From an uncultured Eubacteriales bacterium (GTDB taxonomy: Bacteria; Bacillota; Clostridia; Oscillospirales; Acutalibacteraceae), in NCBI GenBank assembly GCA_900313475.1, contig OMRJ01000144.1:1-34861 (forward strand): DNA of 34,861 nt, read 5' to 3'. The notes under the pieces are model-generated. The model ran no database searches. It saw only the letters and a list, made by a program, of their open reading frames with translations, and was not told the origin of the DNA. Positions within the stretch are counted from its first letter, which is position 1, and each line of letters begins with the position of its first letter. Below are positions 26,901 to 33,984 of the stretch, one piece after another. The position numbers and the translations under genes are program-made.

Positions 26901-27498
26901 AATAGGGAGAGCGGATTATCCCTACAATTGTAAATTCCGACACCGATAATCCCGTGGGCGTGTCGCCGCCTGCCTTCTCGAGAGTAATTTTGCTGCCGAT
27001 AACAAAAGAACCTGGAGTGGACAGCTCACTTGCGTCGACAAGACATTCTCCCGCAGACGACGGATATTTACCCTCGATGAGCTGAACCCTGTTTATATAG
27101 TTGCCGTCATCAACTCCGTTTAAGAAATTGGCGATGTCGGCGGGTGATATACCGTAGGCACGCGTGCTTATCTGTGTGCCGTCAATGTCGGCTTCGATTT
27201 CGCCGTTAACCCGAACAAGAGCATCAATGAATTTTTCTCCCTTTGCATATTCTATTCCGTTGAGCTTTTTTATCGCACCGACATCGTCGTCCGTCAGTCC
27301 TGCGGAGGATTGAACGCGGATATCCATAAGATTGTATTCCGAAAAATACTCTCGTGCCGTGGCGAACATGTCGGGCGCGGTCGCCTTAATGCCCGCGAAA
27401 AACGCGGTACCGAGAGCCACTATAAGCATAATTGAAATATAGCGGCTGAAGCTTTTCTTTACGGTGCGCAGAGTATCCCTGAAAAGCATTTTAGTCAA
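23950..27498 (-). CDS. ABC transporter permease, FtsX type, with long extracellular coiled coil
   Basis: The membrane subunit of an ABC system with the MacB/LolCE-like ATPase encoded just upstream. The 1182-residue protein has two FtsX-like halves: a first helix at about 19-39, an outside beta-rich domain, then a very long Glu/Gln/Lys-rich coiled coil (about 280-630) before a cluster of three helices. A fifth helix, a second outside domain and a last set of three helices follow, giving eight in all. The family is thought to work as mechanotransmission complexes (lipoproteins, peptides or cell-wall hydrolases), not as classical transport channels. I chose TTG 27498, because aaggagg (27513-27507) is 8 bases away; ATG 27489 (MLFRDTL) is 17 bases from it and remains possible. 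Substrate unknown. Confidence 0.88.
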   Translation of the reverse strand: MTKMLFRDTLRTVKKSFSRYISIMLIVALGTAFFAGIKATAPDMFATAREYFSEYNLMDIRVQSSAGLTDDDVGAIKKLNGIEYAKGEKFIDALVRVNGEIEADIDGTQISTRAYGISPADIANFLNGVDDGNYINRVQLIEGKYPSSAGECLVDASELSTPGSFVIGSKITLEKAGGDTPTGLSVSEFTIVGIIRSPYYISFERGNTNIGSGKIGTFILIPDEAFSTDYYTEIYAKVDGSDSYEPFSDEYFNYIAPYESAVKSLSDTQVKQRVTTLRPQLLKQIEDGEKTITEKSSDATSAMKELDSTIETLQQLVDNGEKLLADAQAEFDEKFADAKNTLGNNSAQLDAALKDYQSKYELWKTNKEKYDESVKTLSEKQEQYDRLYTECTSARQQVNTLNTAISTTNSLINAADNVMQSIQDKNITASSQEQVQAVITMMQTTYPELYNAIKSLTTQGLAMEIIANVEPYIEQQKQKLADQEKQIKEKKALLDALAANLETMKTTLEKASADSAATKKQLDNAATDLANYKDELTQKGISIQSGELQLQIQKIQEEAKLKELTQQVQSAPANLEQAQKKRAEADTQLTSSLAASRAELNSAKELYARLDNVKWSVYDRTATPGYSSYGQSVSNIAALSNIFPLFFFLIAALVCLTTMTRLVDEERVLLGTYKALGYTSGAVMLKYIIYSLSACIFGTLLGVSTAIFLFPYAINSAYGIMYSMPSLIYKIPWLDILICFLLSVACTTLSTAASLMKDLKLAPSVLMRPKTPKAGKRILLERVSAVWKKLSFSTKVTARNLFRYRTRFLMTVIGIAGCCALILASLGMYDSVSAITAKQYGENAISKYDFQIAFDNAQTTGTHTASFNAAASDARIRDLTLVGMKSMEGFGAETNKKTDVYVFVPEKPASLPTFIDLRDRHTGEKLTLDNTGAIITEKLAKTANVKTGDAINFSDSDGNVYSVTVSAIAENYTFHYIYMTESVYRAATSHDPEYFYALGLLSDNVLSDDADATANAKGRLASDMVLTDGITALSYTSDTTQSIGRITAALSWVILLFIVSATVLAFVVLYNLSNINIIERNRELATLKVLGFTDREMNDYIYRENVILSVFGLALGVALGIVLHRLLITYTSIDAVMYGQTVCWYNYLIACGLTVLFIVSVNLMLRKKIKHIDMVSSLKSVE

Positions 27499-27511
27499 TT
27501 CGGATTCCTCC

Positions 27512-28213
27512 TTACCATTCCAGCCGATTAACGGACAGCGGATTGTCATTAACGGCTATTCTTCGCACCCGTCCGTTCTTCATTGTTATAACTCTGTCCG
27601 CCATCGGAGAGAGGGCTGTGTTGTGTGTTATAATAATCACTGTCATTCCCGTGTCGCGGCACGTGTCCTGCAGCAGGGACAGTATCTGCTTGCCGGTGGC
27701 ATAGTCAAGTGCCCCCGTAGGTTCGTCACAGAGCAGTATTTTCGGGTTTTTTGCAAGTGCGCGCGCAATTGACACACGCTGCTGTTCGCCGCCCGAAAGC
27801 TGTGCGGGGAAGTTGTTCATTCTCGCTCCGAGTCCCACACGTTCAAGCACCTTGTCGGGACTTAACGATTTGTTGCTTATCTGCGTGGCAAGCTCAACAT
27901 TTTCAAGGGCGGTGAGGTTCGGCACAAGGTTATAAAACTGAAATACAAAGCCGACGTCGTGACGTCTGTAGAGCGCGGTACGTTTTTCACTGAAATTGTT
28001 TATCAACTCGCCTCCGACTCTTACCTTGCCGTCATCGCAGCTGTCAATACCGCCGAGAATGTTGAGCACGGTGGTTTTTCCGGCTCCCGACGGACCTACT
28101 ATCATACACAGCTCGCCCTGTTCGACGGAAAAGGACACGCCGTCGAGTGCGTTTATGGTCACTTCACCCATTTTGTATTTCTTGTAAACCGATGAAAGCT
28201 CGATAAAACTCAT
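27512..28213 (-). CDS. ABC transporter ATP-binding protein (MacB/LolD-like)
   Basis: Hydrolyses ATP to drive the large FtsX-type permease encoded directly downstream. The 233-residue protein has Walker A GPSGAGKTT (40-48), the Q-loop FQFYNLVPNLTALENV, the signature LSGGEQQRV (139-147), Walker B ILLCDEPTGALD (159-170) and the switch His in IIITHN. The FQxxNL[V/I]PxLT stretch and length are typical of the LolD/MacB/SalX group. The start is ATG 28213, at MSFIELSSVY, with aaggtgg upstream; the frame is open 13 codons further but that part has no similarity. The permease ribosome binding site overlaps its stop codon. Confidence 0.93.
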   Translation of the reverse strand: MSFIELSSVYKKYKMGEVTINALDGVSFSVEQGELCMIVGPSGAGKTTVLNILGGIDSCDDGKVRVGGELINNFSEKRTALYRRHDVGFVFQFYNLVPNLTALENVELATQISNKSLSPDKVLERVGLGARMNNFPAQLSGGEQQRVSIARALAKNPKILLCDEPTGALDYATGKQILSLLQDTCRDTGMTVIIITHNTALSPMADRVITMKNGRVRRIAVNDNPLSVNRLEW

Positions 28214-28244
28214 TGACCTATACCACCTTAGTCGGGAAAAGCAT

Positions 28245-28278
28245 GTCCGCATCGGACGCTAAACGTGAACATGCGGAC
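28245..28278 (-). promoter_or_regulatory. Inverted repeats in the ABC-operon leader
   Basis: In the untranslated leader of the ABC operon, GTCCGCAT (28245-28252) is a perfect inverted repeat of ATGCGGAC (28271-28278), giving an 8-bp stem. The first arm can instead fold on itself with the adjacent bases (GTCCG, CAT, CGGAC at 28245-28257). The two hairpins exclude each other. It may be an operator or an attenuator; no protein is known to bind it. Confidence 0.4.
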
Positions 28279-28300
28279 GTACCTCACCTATATTACAATT

Positions 28301-28329
28301 ATTATATATTATTATATCAGTTCAGTCAA
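28301..28329 (-). promoter_or_regulatory. Promoter of the ABC transporter operon
   Basis: On the minus strand, TTGACT (28329-28324), a 17-base spacer and TATAAT (28306-28301) form a near-consensus sigma-A promoter. The transcript would begin near 28294 and have a leader of about 80 bases before the ATPase start at 28213. The 312-base region 28214-28525 otherwise holds only the leader repeats and the galM promoter; I see no gene in it. Confidence 0.7.
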
Positions 28330-28442
28330 TCGAAAAATGTCAAAATTCGCAAAACCGTTCGTTTCTTCATCTCGAAAAGGGAACTGTATGAAATAAAATA
28401 CAAGAAAACAGAATAAAAAACCGTTTGCCGAACGCACGGCGC

Positions 28443-28471
28443 TTGACAATGCTTTTTGCCGCATATATAAT
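28443..28471 (+). promoter_or_regulatory. Perfect-consensus promoter of galM
   Basis: TTGACA (28443-28448), exactly 17 bases, then TATAAT (28466-28471): a full match to the sigma-A/sigma-70 consensus. The predicted start is near 28478, giving a leader of about 48 bases before the galM ATG. It lies divergent to the ABC-operon promoter about 115 bases away. Confidence 0.85.
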
Positions 28472-28525
28472 GTAATTTAACTATCTTCAGACGGCGGAAA
28501 AGAAAAAAGAAACGGAGCATTACAT

Positions 28526-29593
28526 ATGAGCGTTGAAAGAATACCCTTCGGTCTTATGCCCGACGGGAGAAAAGTTTACAAATATATTATCACAAACAAT
28601 AATGAGTACAGTGTACATATTTTGACGCTCGGTGCCACGCTTAATTCTTTTATAGCAAAGGATAAAAACGGAGAGAATCTCGACGTGCTTCTCGGTTTTG
28701 ATTCCGTTGAAGACTATCTGGAGCTGTCCGACTATCAGGGCGCAACCGTCGGTCCCGTCGCAAACCGTATAGGCGGCGCATCGTTTGATATCGGAGCGAA
28801 GCACTATGAGCTTGTCGCAAACGAAAAAGACGTTACCTGCCTTCATTCCGGCGGAGAGTTCAGCTTTGCCCTCTGGAATGCGGTTGTGGTCGATTCCGAC
28901 GCGGTCGAGTTCGGCTACACAAGTCCCGACGGTCAGGGAGGCTTCCCCGGTGAAACGTCTGTAAAGGTCATTTTCAGTTTGAAGGACGATAATAAGCTCA
29001 CAATAAAGTATGAGGCGGTCAGCGACCGCGATACATTTATTAATTTAACAAATCACGCTTATTTTAACCTTAAAGGCTACGGAAACGGCACGATTCTCGA
29101 CCACACAATGCAGATAAATGCCGAAAAATACACACCTGTAGACGAAATGAGTATTCCCTACGGCAGAAACGATTCCGTCGAGGGTACTCCGTTTGATTTC
29201 CGAAAGCCCGTTATGATAGGCGACCGTATCGACGATGACAACGAACAGCTTAATTTTACCGGCGGTTTCGACCACAATTTCTGTGTCAGCGGCGAAATCG
29301 GTGAGCTTCGTCCGTGTGCGGAAACATTTTGTGCCGAAAGCGGTATAAAAATGAATGTTTATACAACGCTTCCCGGTGTTCAGTTCTACGCGGGCAATTT
29401 CCTCAACGGAACAGCCGGAAAAAAAGGCGTGCCTATGGAAAAGCGCAGCGGATTCTGCCTTGAAACACAGTATTACCCCGATACACCCAATAAACCCGAT
29501 TTTCCTCAGTGTTTTTTTAAGGCGGGCGAAAAGTACGAGTCCGAAACGGTGTACGGATTTCATACGGCAGGAGGTTCGGACAACGCGCAATAA
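28526..29593 (+). CDS. galM: Aldose 1-epimerase (galactose mutarotase)
   Basis: Interconverts alpha and beta anomers of galactose and glucose, feeding the Leloir pathway. The 355-residue protein has the family catalytic residues: His107 in CLHSGG, the acid His177 in NLTNHAYFNL, and the base Glu313 in CLETQYYPD. GPVANRIGGA (76-85) and GGFDHNF (246-252) are further signatures. Length matches GalM (about 340-350). The ATG follows cggag at a distance of about 9 bases. It is transcribed from its own strong promoter and seems to be a single gene; the alpha-galactosidase encoded at 21600 would release galactose in the alpha form. Confidence 0.93.
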   Translation: MSVERIPFGLMPDGRKVYKYIITNNNEYSVHILTLGATLNSFIAKDKNGENLDVLLGFDSVEDYLELSDYQGATVGPVANRIGGASFDIGAKHYELVANEKDVTCLHSGGEFSFALWNAVVVDSDAVEFGYTSPDGQGGFPGETSVKVIFSLKDDNKLTIKYEAVSDRDTFINLTNHAYFNLKGYGNGTILDHTMQINAEKYTPVDEMSIPYGRNDSVEGTPFDFRKPVMIGDRIDDDNEQLNFTGGFDHNFCVSGEIGELRPCAETFCAESGIKMNVYTTLPGVQFYAGNFLNGTAGKKGVPMEKRSGFCLETQYYPDTPNKPDFPQCFFKAGEKYESETVYGFHTAGGSDNAQ

Positions 29594-29602
29594 GCGTTGT
29601 TT
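29581..29602 (+). terminator. Possible weak terminator at the galM stop
   Basis: CAACGC (29581-29586) pairs with GCGTTG (29594-29599) across a 7-base loop that includes the TAA stop; only TTT follows. The short T-run makes it uncertain. Confidence 0.3.
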
Positions 29603-29667
29603 GCTTAGAATACCTGACGTATTTGCAAGGGTTTTAACGCGGCATGAGCGAAAATCAGCCGGTAAAA

Positions 29668-29697
29668 CCGACACGGGTTCAAGTCCCGTCAGCCTAC
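29668..29697 (+). repeat. tRNA T-arm-like repeat, copy A
   Basis: A 30-base sequence containing ACGGG, the loop TTCAAGT and CCCGT, as in a tRNA T-arm, followed by CAGCCTA like the 3' half of an acceptor stem. It is 26/30 identical to copy B at 33789-33818, which is in the opposite orientation. No D-arm or anticodon arm is seen upstream, so it is not a complete tRNA. It lies inside a larger inverted repeat (29640-29649 with 29699-29710). It sits between galM and the promoter of the secreted-protein operon. Confidence 0.6.
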
Positions 29698-29768
29698 GGC
29701 TCAAATGCCGGAAAAACGCACCGGCGCACATTCGTTTTCGGTATGAAAAACTTACCTCTCCGTTCCTA

Positions 29769-29797
29769 TTGACAAGCAGCCGATTTTGTTATATTAT
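29769..29797 (+). promoter_or_regulatory. Promoter of the secreted protein and two-component operon
   Basis: TTGACA (29769-29774), a 17-base spacer and TATTAT (29792-29797). The predicted transcript starts near 29804, about 43 bases before the GTG start at 29847. Confidence 0.75.
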
Positions 29798-29846
29798 TGT
29801 ATAGATAATTTTGTTTTATTGCATATTTGTCCGGGAGGCATAAACA

Positions 29847-31493
29847 GTGAAAAAACGTTCTGTTTACAGCTTAATATCGGTGTTCGTGCTGATAATCGCA
29901 GTGCTGACGGCGCCTGTTGCCGATGCGGCTATCCTCACGTTTGAAACTCAAAACAGCTATGCTTCTCCCGACAGTGCATGGCTCACCGATGTCGTTATCA
30001 ATGAGGACACCGCCACGGTCGCGGGGCTCGTTCAGAGAGCGCATTTTTCTCCCGTTCCGGTTTATAAATATTCCGAAACCCCCGAAAGCTTCAAAAAAGA
30101 CGTCTCCTACTATACCTCGATATATTCGCTCAACGACGGCATGCAGAAAGCGGGATATGTTTATCTGTTTGATCTGCTGAACAAAAACTCAAACATTATC
30201 GCCGCAAATGTTTCGGACAGTGCGGTGAGGGACTATTTGGAGGGCGTAGGAATCGTTTATCCGTCCGAGGTGGACGCCGATGAGCTTGTTATGGCGCGCG
30301 CTCTCTATACTGCGATGATAACGGGTGCCTATGCGGGGATCTCTCCCGACGGCAAGAGTCTTGACGAAATGATAATCGGTTACGTGAGTGCATTTTCCGG
30401 GATAGATGCGGCGTCGCTGAAGCAGTGGATGCCTCAAAACAGCGTTCTTTCGCTCGATGAATATATTCTCGCCGCGTCAAAGCTGGCGCTTTGGACGAAC
30501 GGCTACGATGTTACAGCCGATACGGATTCAAATGAGGTTTTTCGCCTTATAGCTGTTATGTCGCTCGAAAAAATGGGTATCGGCACCGACAAAAACGCCT
30601 CATCCGAAGACCTTAAAGCGTCGTACACCGCGTCGCTTCTCGGTCTGAAATACGGCGTTTCCCTTAACAGAGACAAGCTCTCCTCCGCTCTCAGGAAAGG
30701 TGACGAGGCTGTTGCGTTTTATGTTCTTCAGATGCTCGGTCAGAAGGCGGGGCTGTCGATACGTTCCGATAACTGTTCTTATGACGATGCGTTTTATCTG
30801 GTGGCGGAAAATACCGATGCTTTTGTTCTTGACGATGATGAGTTTTATGCGGATATTTACGAATACAATGTCTACTTGACGGCAAAGCGCCCGTCCGTAT
30901 GGCTCATGCCGAAGTCATATTCGGGCAGCAATAAGAACAGCATCGTCGAGATAACTGCCGACGGTGATACGCTGCGTGATAACTACTACAATGAAATCGA
31001 CCTTAATTCTTCACTCGAGGTTCAGACCGTAAAGGTAAAAGTGTCATGTACCGCAAACGGCAAGACTTCGGTCTGCACATACACATTTAATTTTTACCAG
31101 AGCAACAAGGAACCTCCCAAGGGCGATATTCCGACGGCTGACGATATTGCGGGTTTTATAACATCCGATTCGATAATCAGCGGAATATTCTCGTCGATGG
31201 GAATAAACAGGAATCTCGGTACGGCGGCAGATAATCTTCTTGTTTCCGTTCCGTCGGCAGTCAAGAGCGTTATTTCGTTTATATCGCCGACCTTCGGCGA
31301 AGAAAACGGCAACGACGTTACCGGCTCAAACGCGGATGACAGTTCGCGTGCCGAAAAGGAAATTGTGTGCGTATCTATCCTCGATAAAATAGGTTCCGTT
31401 GCCGATATTGACATAAAAGGAGTCGACGGCTTAAAGCTTGTCGATAATACCGTTTCGGGAAAGGGACTTGACCTTGTTTCGTTCGGAAAGTGA
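29847..31493 (+). CDS. Secreted protein of unknown function, encoded with a two-component system
   Basis: A 548-residue protein with a clear signal peptide (Lys-rich start, hydrophobic core 7-22, likely cut after ADA near residue 27). The mature part is mostly helical to about 340. A stretch at about 345-415 (RPSVWLMPKSYSG... to CTYTFNFYQ) resembles a cadherin-like beta-sandwich or similar Ig-type fold; this is a weak resemblance. It ends in a Ser/Asp-rich region and a final domain without LPXTG or membrane anchor, so it is probably secreted. The start is GTG 29847, preceded by gggagg (29833-29838) at ideal distance. I do not recognise the family. The response regulator gene starts 33 bases after it, so it may be a signal input or target of that system (inference). 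Confidence 0.75.
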   Translation: MKKRSVYSLISVFVLIIAVLTAPVADAAILTFETQNSYASPDSAWLTDVVINEDTATVAGLVQRAHFSPVPVYKYSETPESFKKDVSYYTSIYSLNDGMQKAGYVYLFDLLNKNSNIIAANVSDSAVRDYLEGVGIVYPSEVDADELVMARALYTAMITGAYAGISPDGKSLDEMIIGYVSAFSGIDAASLKQWMPQNSVLSLDEYILAASKLALWTNGYDVTADTDSNEVFRLIAVMSLEKMGIGTDKNASSEDLKASYTASLLGLKYGVSLNRDKLSSALRKGDEAVAFYVLQMLGQKAGLSIRSDNCSYDDAFYLVAENTDAFVLDDDEFYADIYEYNVYLTAKRPSVWLMPKSYSGSNKNSIVEITADGDTLRDNYYNEIDLNSSLEVQTVKVKVSCTANGKTSVCTYTFNFYQSNKEPPKGDIPTADDIAGFITSDSIISGIFSSMGINRNLGTAADNLLVSVPSAVKSVISFISPTFGEENGNDVTGSNADDSSRAEKEIVCVSILDKIGSVADIDIKGVDGLKLVDNTVSGKGLDLVSFGK

Positions 31494-31526
31494 TGTTCGG
31501 ATGTATATATTAAGCAGGAGGGCAAA

Positions 31527-32210
31527 ATGAACGAAAAAATAATGATAGTCGATGACGATGAAAACATATGCGAATTGCTTCGTCTTTACCTTACAAAAGA
31601 AGGCTATACCACCGTTATTGTCAATGACGGACTTGCCGCCGTTGAAACCGTTGCGACCGCAAAGCCGGCGCTTGTGCTTCTTGATATTATGCTTCCGAAG
31701 CTTGACGGCTGGCAGGTGTGCAGAAAAATACGTCAAAACAGTGATGTTCCCATAATAATGATTTCCGCAAAGGGCGAGACATTCGATAAGATACTCGGAC
31801 TTGAACTCGGTGCCGACGATTATGTCGTTAAACCTTTTGAAGCTAAAGAGGTGGTGGCGAGAATTAAAGCCGTATTAAGGCGTGCCGCCGCACCGGTTTC
31901 CGAAATGCCGAAAGAAGTCAATTACGAAAATCTCTCCGTTAATATCACCAACTATGAGATGAAGGTCAGAGGAGTGCATGTGGATGCCCCGCCGAAAGAG
32001 CTTGAGCTTATCTTTCATCTTGCAAGCAATCCGAACCGTGTTTTTACACGTGATCAACTGCTCGACGAAGTATGGGGGTTCGATTACTACGGCGATTCCC
32101 GTACCGTCGATGTCCACGTAAAGCGCTTGAGGGAAAAGCTTGAAGGTGTTTCCGATAAATGGGAGCTTAAAACCGTGTGGAGCGTCGGTTATAAATTTGA
32201 AACGCACTGA
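31527..32210 (+). CDS. OmpR/PhoB family response regulator
   Basis: A 227-residue transcription factor. The receiver domain (1-115) has the acidic pair Asp9-Asp10-Asp11, the phosphate-accepting Asp53 in LLDIMLP, Ser80 and Lys102 in VVKPF, so it should be phosphorylated. The C-terminal winged helix (about 130-227) contains LELIFHLASNPNRVFTRDQLLDEVWG and SRTVDVHVKRLREKL, typical of OmpR/PhoB DNA binding. The ATG follows ggaggg. Its partner kinase gene is 106 bases downstream. Targets are unknown; the adjacent secreted protein and protease genes are candidates. Confidence 0.95.
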   Translation: MNEKIMIVDDDENICELLRLYLTKEGYTTVIVNDGLAAVETVATAKPALVLLDIMLPKLDGWQVCRKIRQNSDVPIIMISAKGETFDKILGLELGADDYVVKPFEAKEVVARIKAVLRRAAAPVSEMPKEVNYENLSVNITNYEMKVRGVHVDAPPKELELIFHLASNPNRVFTRDQLLDEVWGFDYYGDSRTVDVHVKRLREKLEGVSDKWELKTVWSVGYKFETH

Positions 32211-32316
32211 TTTCATTACGGGTACTCGTTTTATACGATGACGGATTTGACGTAATTTCAGAGCAAAAGCGCACATACATTACAATGATATTGAAATATA
32301 TTAAAGTGAGCCAAAA

Positions 32317-33792
32317 ATGAGTATACTCAAAAGACGCTCCGCAGGGAGTATGTTTAAACGACTGTTTTCCTTGATGACCGCAACAATGCTTCTCTGTGTT
32401 TTTGCGGCGGGTTTCTCGTTGATGTTCTTTTTCGTTACTTTTTGGAAAAACGACAGGCTCACGTCACTCGCCGATGACGCTTTGAGCCTTGCTCAAAGCG
32501 TTGATTCATTTTATATCGATCCTACCGTGCCTGTTTCGGATGACAACGGTCAAGCAGTTATTTCCGGGTTGCTTGCAACGATGCATGAGTCGGGTGATGC
32601 CGCGGCGTTTATAACAGACGGCACCGGCAGAATATTTGTTTGCAGCGACAGCGGGTCTGTCGAAAGCTGTCCCGTGCACGGCAAAACGGTTTTCCCGACC
32701 GATATACTGGCACAGTGTTCGGAAGACGGCACGAAATACACGTTTGACGATATTGTGCAGGGCTTCGGAGACGCAAATACAACATATCTGTGCGCCGTTG
32801 TTCCGTTTACGGAGCAGTCGGGCGAAAAATACTATGCAGTGTGCATGCAGTCGCTTATAAGCGCTTATTTGCCTTATACTACGGAGTTTGTCAGAATGAT
32901 AATTCTCACGGGACTTATCGCCGTGCTTGTTTCGTTCCTGTCGTCGCTTGCAGTTTCCTTCCGAATGGTGAAGCCGCTGAAAAAAATAACGGATATAACA
33001 CAAAAATACGGCGAGGGAAATTTCTCGGAGCGAATCAGTGAGCTTGACACCTACAGTGAGCTTACGGAGCTTGCGGAAGCCTTTAACTCGATGGCGGACA
33101 ATCTTGCGGTTACGGAGCAGTCGCGAAGTAATTTTGTTGCAAATGTTTCGCATGAACTGAAAACGCCGATGACGATAATCAGCGGTTTTGTCGACGGAAT
33201 GCTTGACGGCACGATTCCGGAGGAGGACAAAAATAAATATCTCAAAATTGTGTCGGATGAGGTTAAAAGACTTTCGCGCCTTGTTGTTGCAATGCTGAAC
33301 ATGTCAAAAATTGAAGCAGGAAAACTCTCTCCCGCACTGTCGGATGTAAACCTTGCGGAGCTTATCTGCCGTACGGTCATAGGCTTTGAAAAGGTCGTTT
33401 CCGACAGGGATATCCGCGTTTTGGGGCTTGATTCGTTTGAACAGGTGAATGTAAGCGCCGACGGAACGCTTATCACACAGGTTATCTACAATCTTTTTGA
33501 CAACGCCGTTAAATTTACTCCCGACGGCGGCACAATAATACTGTCGCTCGGCTCCGATAAAAAAAATGCCGTTATAAAAATAAGAAACAGCGGCAAGGGC
33601 ATTTCGGCTGAGGAACAGACACTTGTTTTTGACAGATTCTATAAAGTGGATAAGTCACGCGGACTTGATTCCAAAAGCTTCGGCATGGGCTTATATATTG
33701 TTAAAAGTATAATTGAGCTTCATCACGGCACTATAAGCATAAACAGCGAACCGAACGAATATACCGAATTTATTATAAAGCTGCCTTTGTAG
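32317..33792 (+). CDS. Sensor histidine kinase
   Basis: A 491-residue membrane kinase. Two membrane helices (about 18-42 and 190-217) enclose an outside sensor domain (43-188) with Cys109, Cys118, Cys134, Cys159 and Cys176, more Cys than is usual for an exported domain. A HAMP linker follows (to about 270), then HisKA with the phospho-acceptor His279 in VSHELKTPM, and HATPase_c with NLFDNAVKFTPDGG, SGKGIS and SFGMGLYIVK. All key residues are present. The start ATG 32317 has only a weak binding site (aagtgag). The stop codon TAG (33790-33792) lies inside copy B of the tRNA-like repeat. It pairs with the response regulator encoded upstream. Confidence 0.95.
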   Translation: MSILKRRSAGSMFKRLFSLMTATMLLCVFAAGFSLMFFFVTFWKNDRLTSLADDALSLAQSVDSFYIDPTVPVSDDNGQAVISGLLATMHESGDAAAFITDGTGRIFVCSDSGSVESCPVHGKTVFPTDILAQCSEDGTKYTFDDIVQGFGDANTTYLCAVVPFTEQSGEKYYAVCMQSLISAYLPYTTEFVRMIILTGLIAVLVSFLSSLAVSFRMVKPLKKITDITQKYGEGNFSERISELDTYSELTELAEAFNSMADNLAVTEQSRSNFVANVSHELKTPMTIISGFVDGMLDGTIPEEDKNKYLKIVSDEVKRLSRLVVAMLNMSKIEAGKLSPALSDVNLAELICRTVIGFEKVVSDRDIRVLGLDSFEQVNVSADGTLITQVIYNLFDNAVKFTPDGGTIILSLGSDKKNAVIKIRNSGKGISAEEQTLVFDRFYKVDKSRGLDSKSFGMGLYIVKSIIELHHGTISINSEPNEYTEFIIKLPL

Positions 33793-33818
33793 GCTGACGG
33801 GATTCGAACCCATGTCGC
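33789..33818 (-). repeat. tRNA T-arm-like repeat, copy B
   Basis: Read on the minus strand it carries ATGGG, the loop TTCGAAT and CCCGT, a textbook tRNA T-arm, followed by CAGCCTA. It is 26/30 identical to copy A at 29668-29697 but inverted with respect to it. It overlaps the stop codon of the kinase gene. A weak partner for the acceptor-like part (AGCCT at 33875-33879 on the plus strand) exists, but no anticodon arm is seen. Confidence 0.6.
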
Positions 33819-33844
33819 CCGTCAGTGCCCCTTTTCGGCACTTT
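33794..33844 (+). terminator. Double hairpin and terminator after the kinase gene
   Basis: CTGACGGG (33794-33801) pairs with CCCGTCAG (33818-33825) in a perfect 8-bp stem. A second hairpin, AGTGCC (33824-33829) with GGCACT (33837-33842) and a 7-base loop, is followed by TTTT-type tracts. The two stems share bases 33824-33825 and compete at that edge. The second hairpin is the likely terminator. Confidence 0.55.
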
Positions 33845-33984
33845 TCGCCCTTTTCGTCTTGACTTGTGCCGGCAAGCCTGCACCTCAAAAAACGAAAATC
33901 GCTCAAAAACTGTCTGCTGTCGGTTACAAAGCGGTTTTGCCTAAGGTGGTTTTGCAATTTTTTTTCTTCGGTAAATTTTAATGC

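Noticed and set aside
29640..29711. A complete tRNA gene at copy A
   Set aside because: T-arm is present, but no 5' acceptor half complementary to CAGCCTA, no D-arm and no anticodon arm with a 7-base loop could be found.
29355..29804. A 149-residue open frame across the end of galM and the following gap
   Set aside because: Its C-terminal part (GSSPVSLR) is what a tRNA T-arm gives when translated; it overlaps galM in another frame and has no ribosome binding site or protein family look.
33691..33957. An 88-residue leftward open frame containing GSNPVSL
   Set aside because: Again the translation of a T-arm-like repeat (copy B); it overlaps the kinase gene end and terminator.
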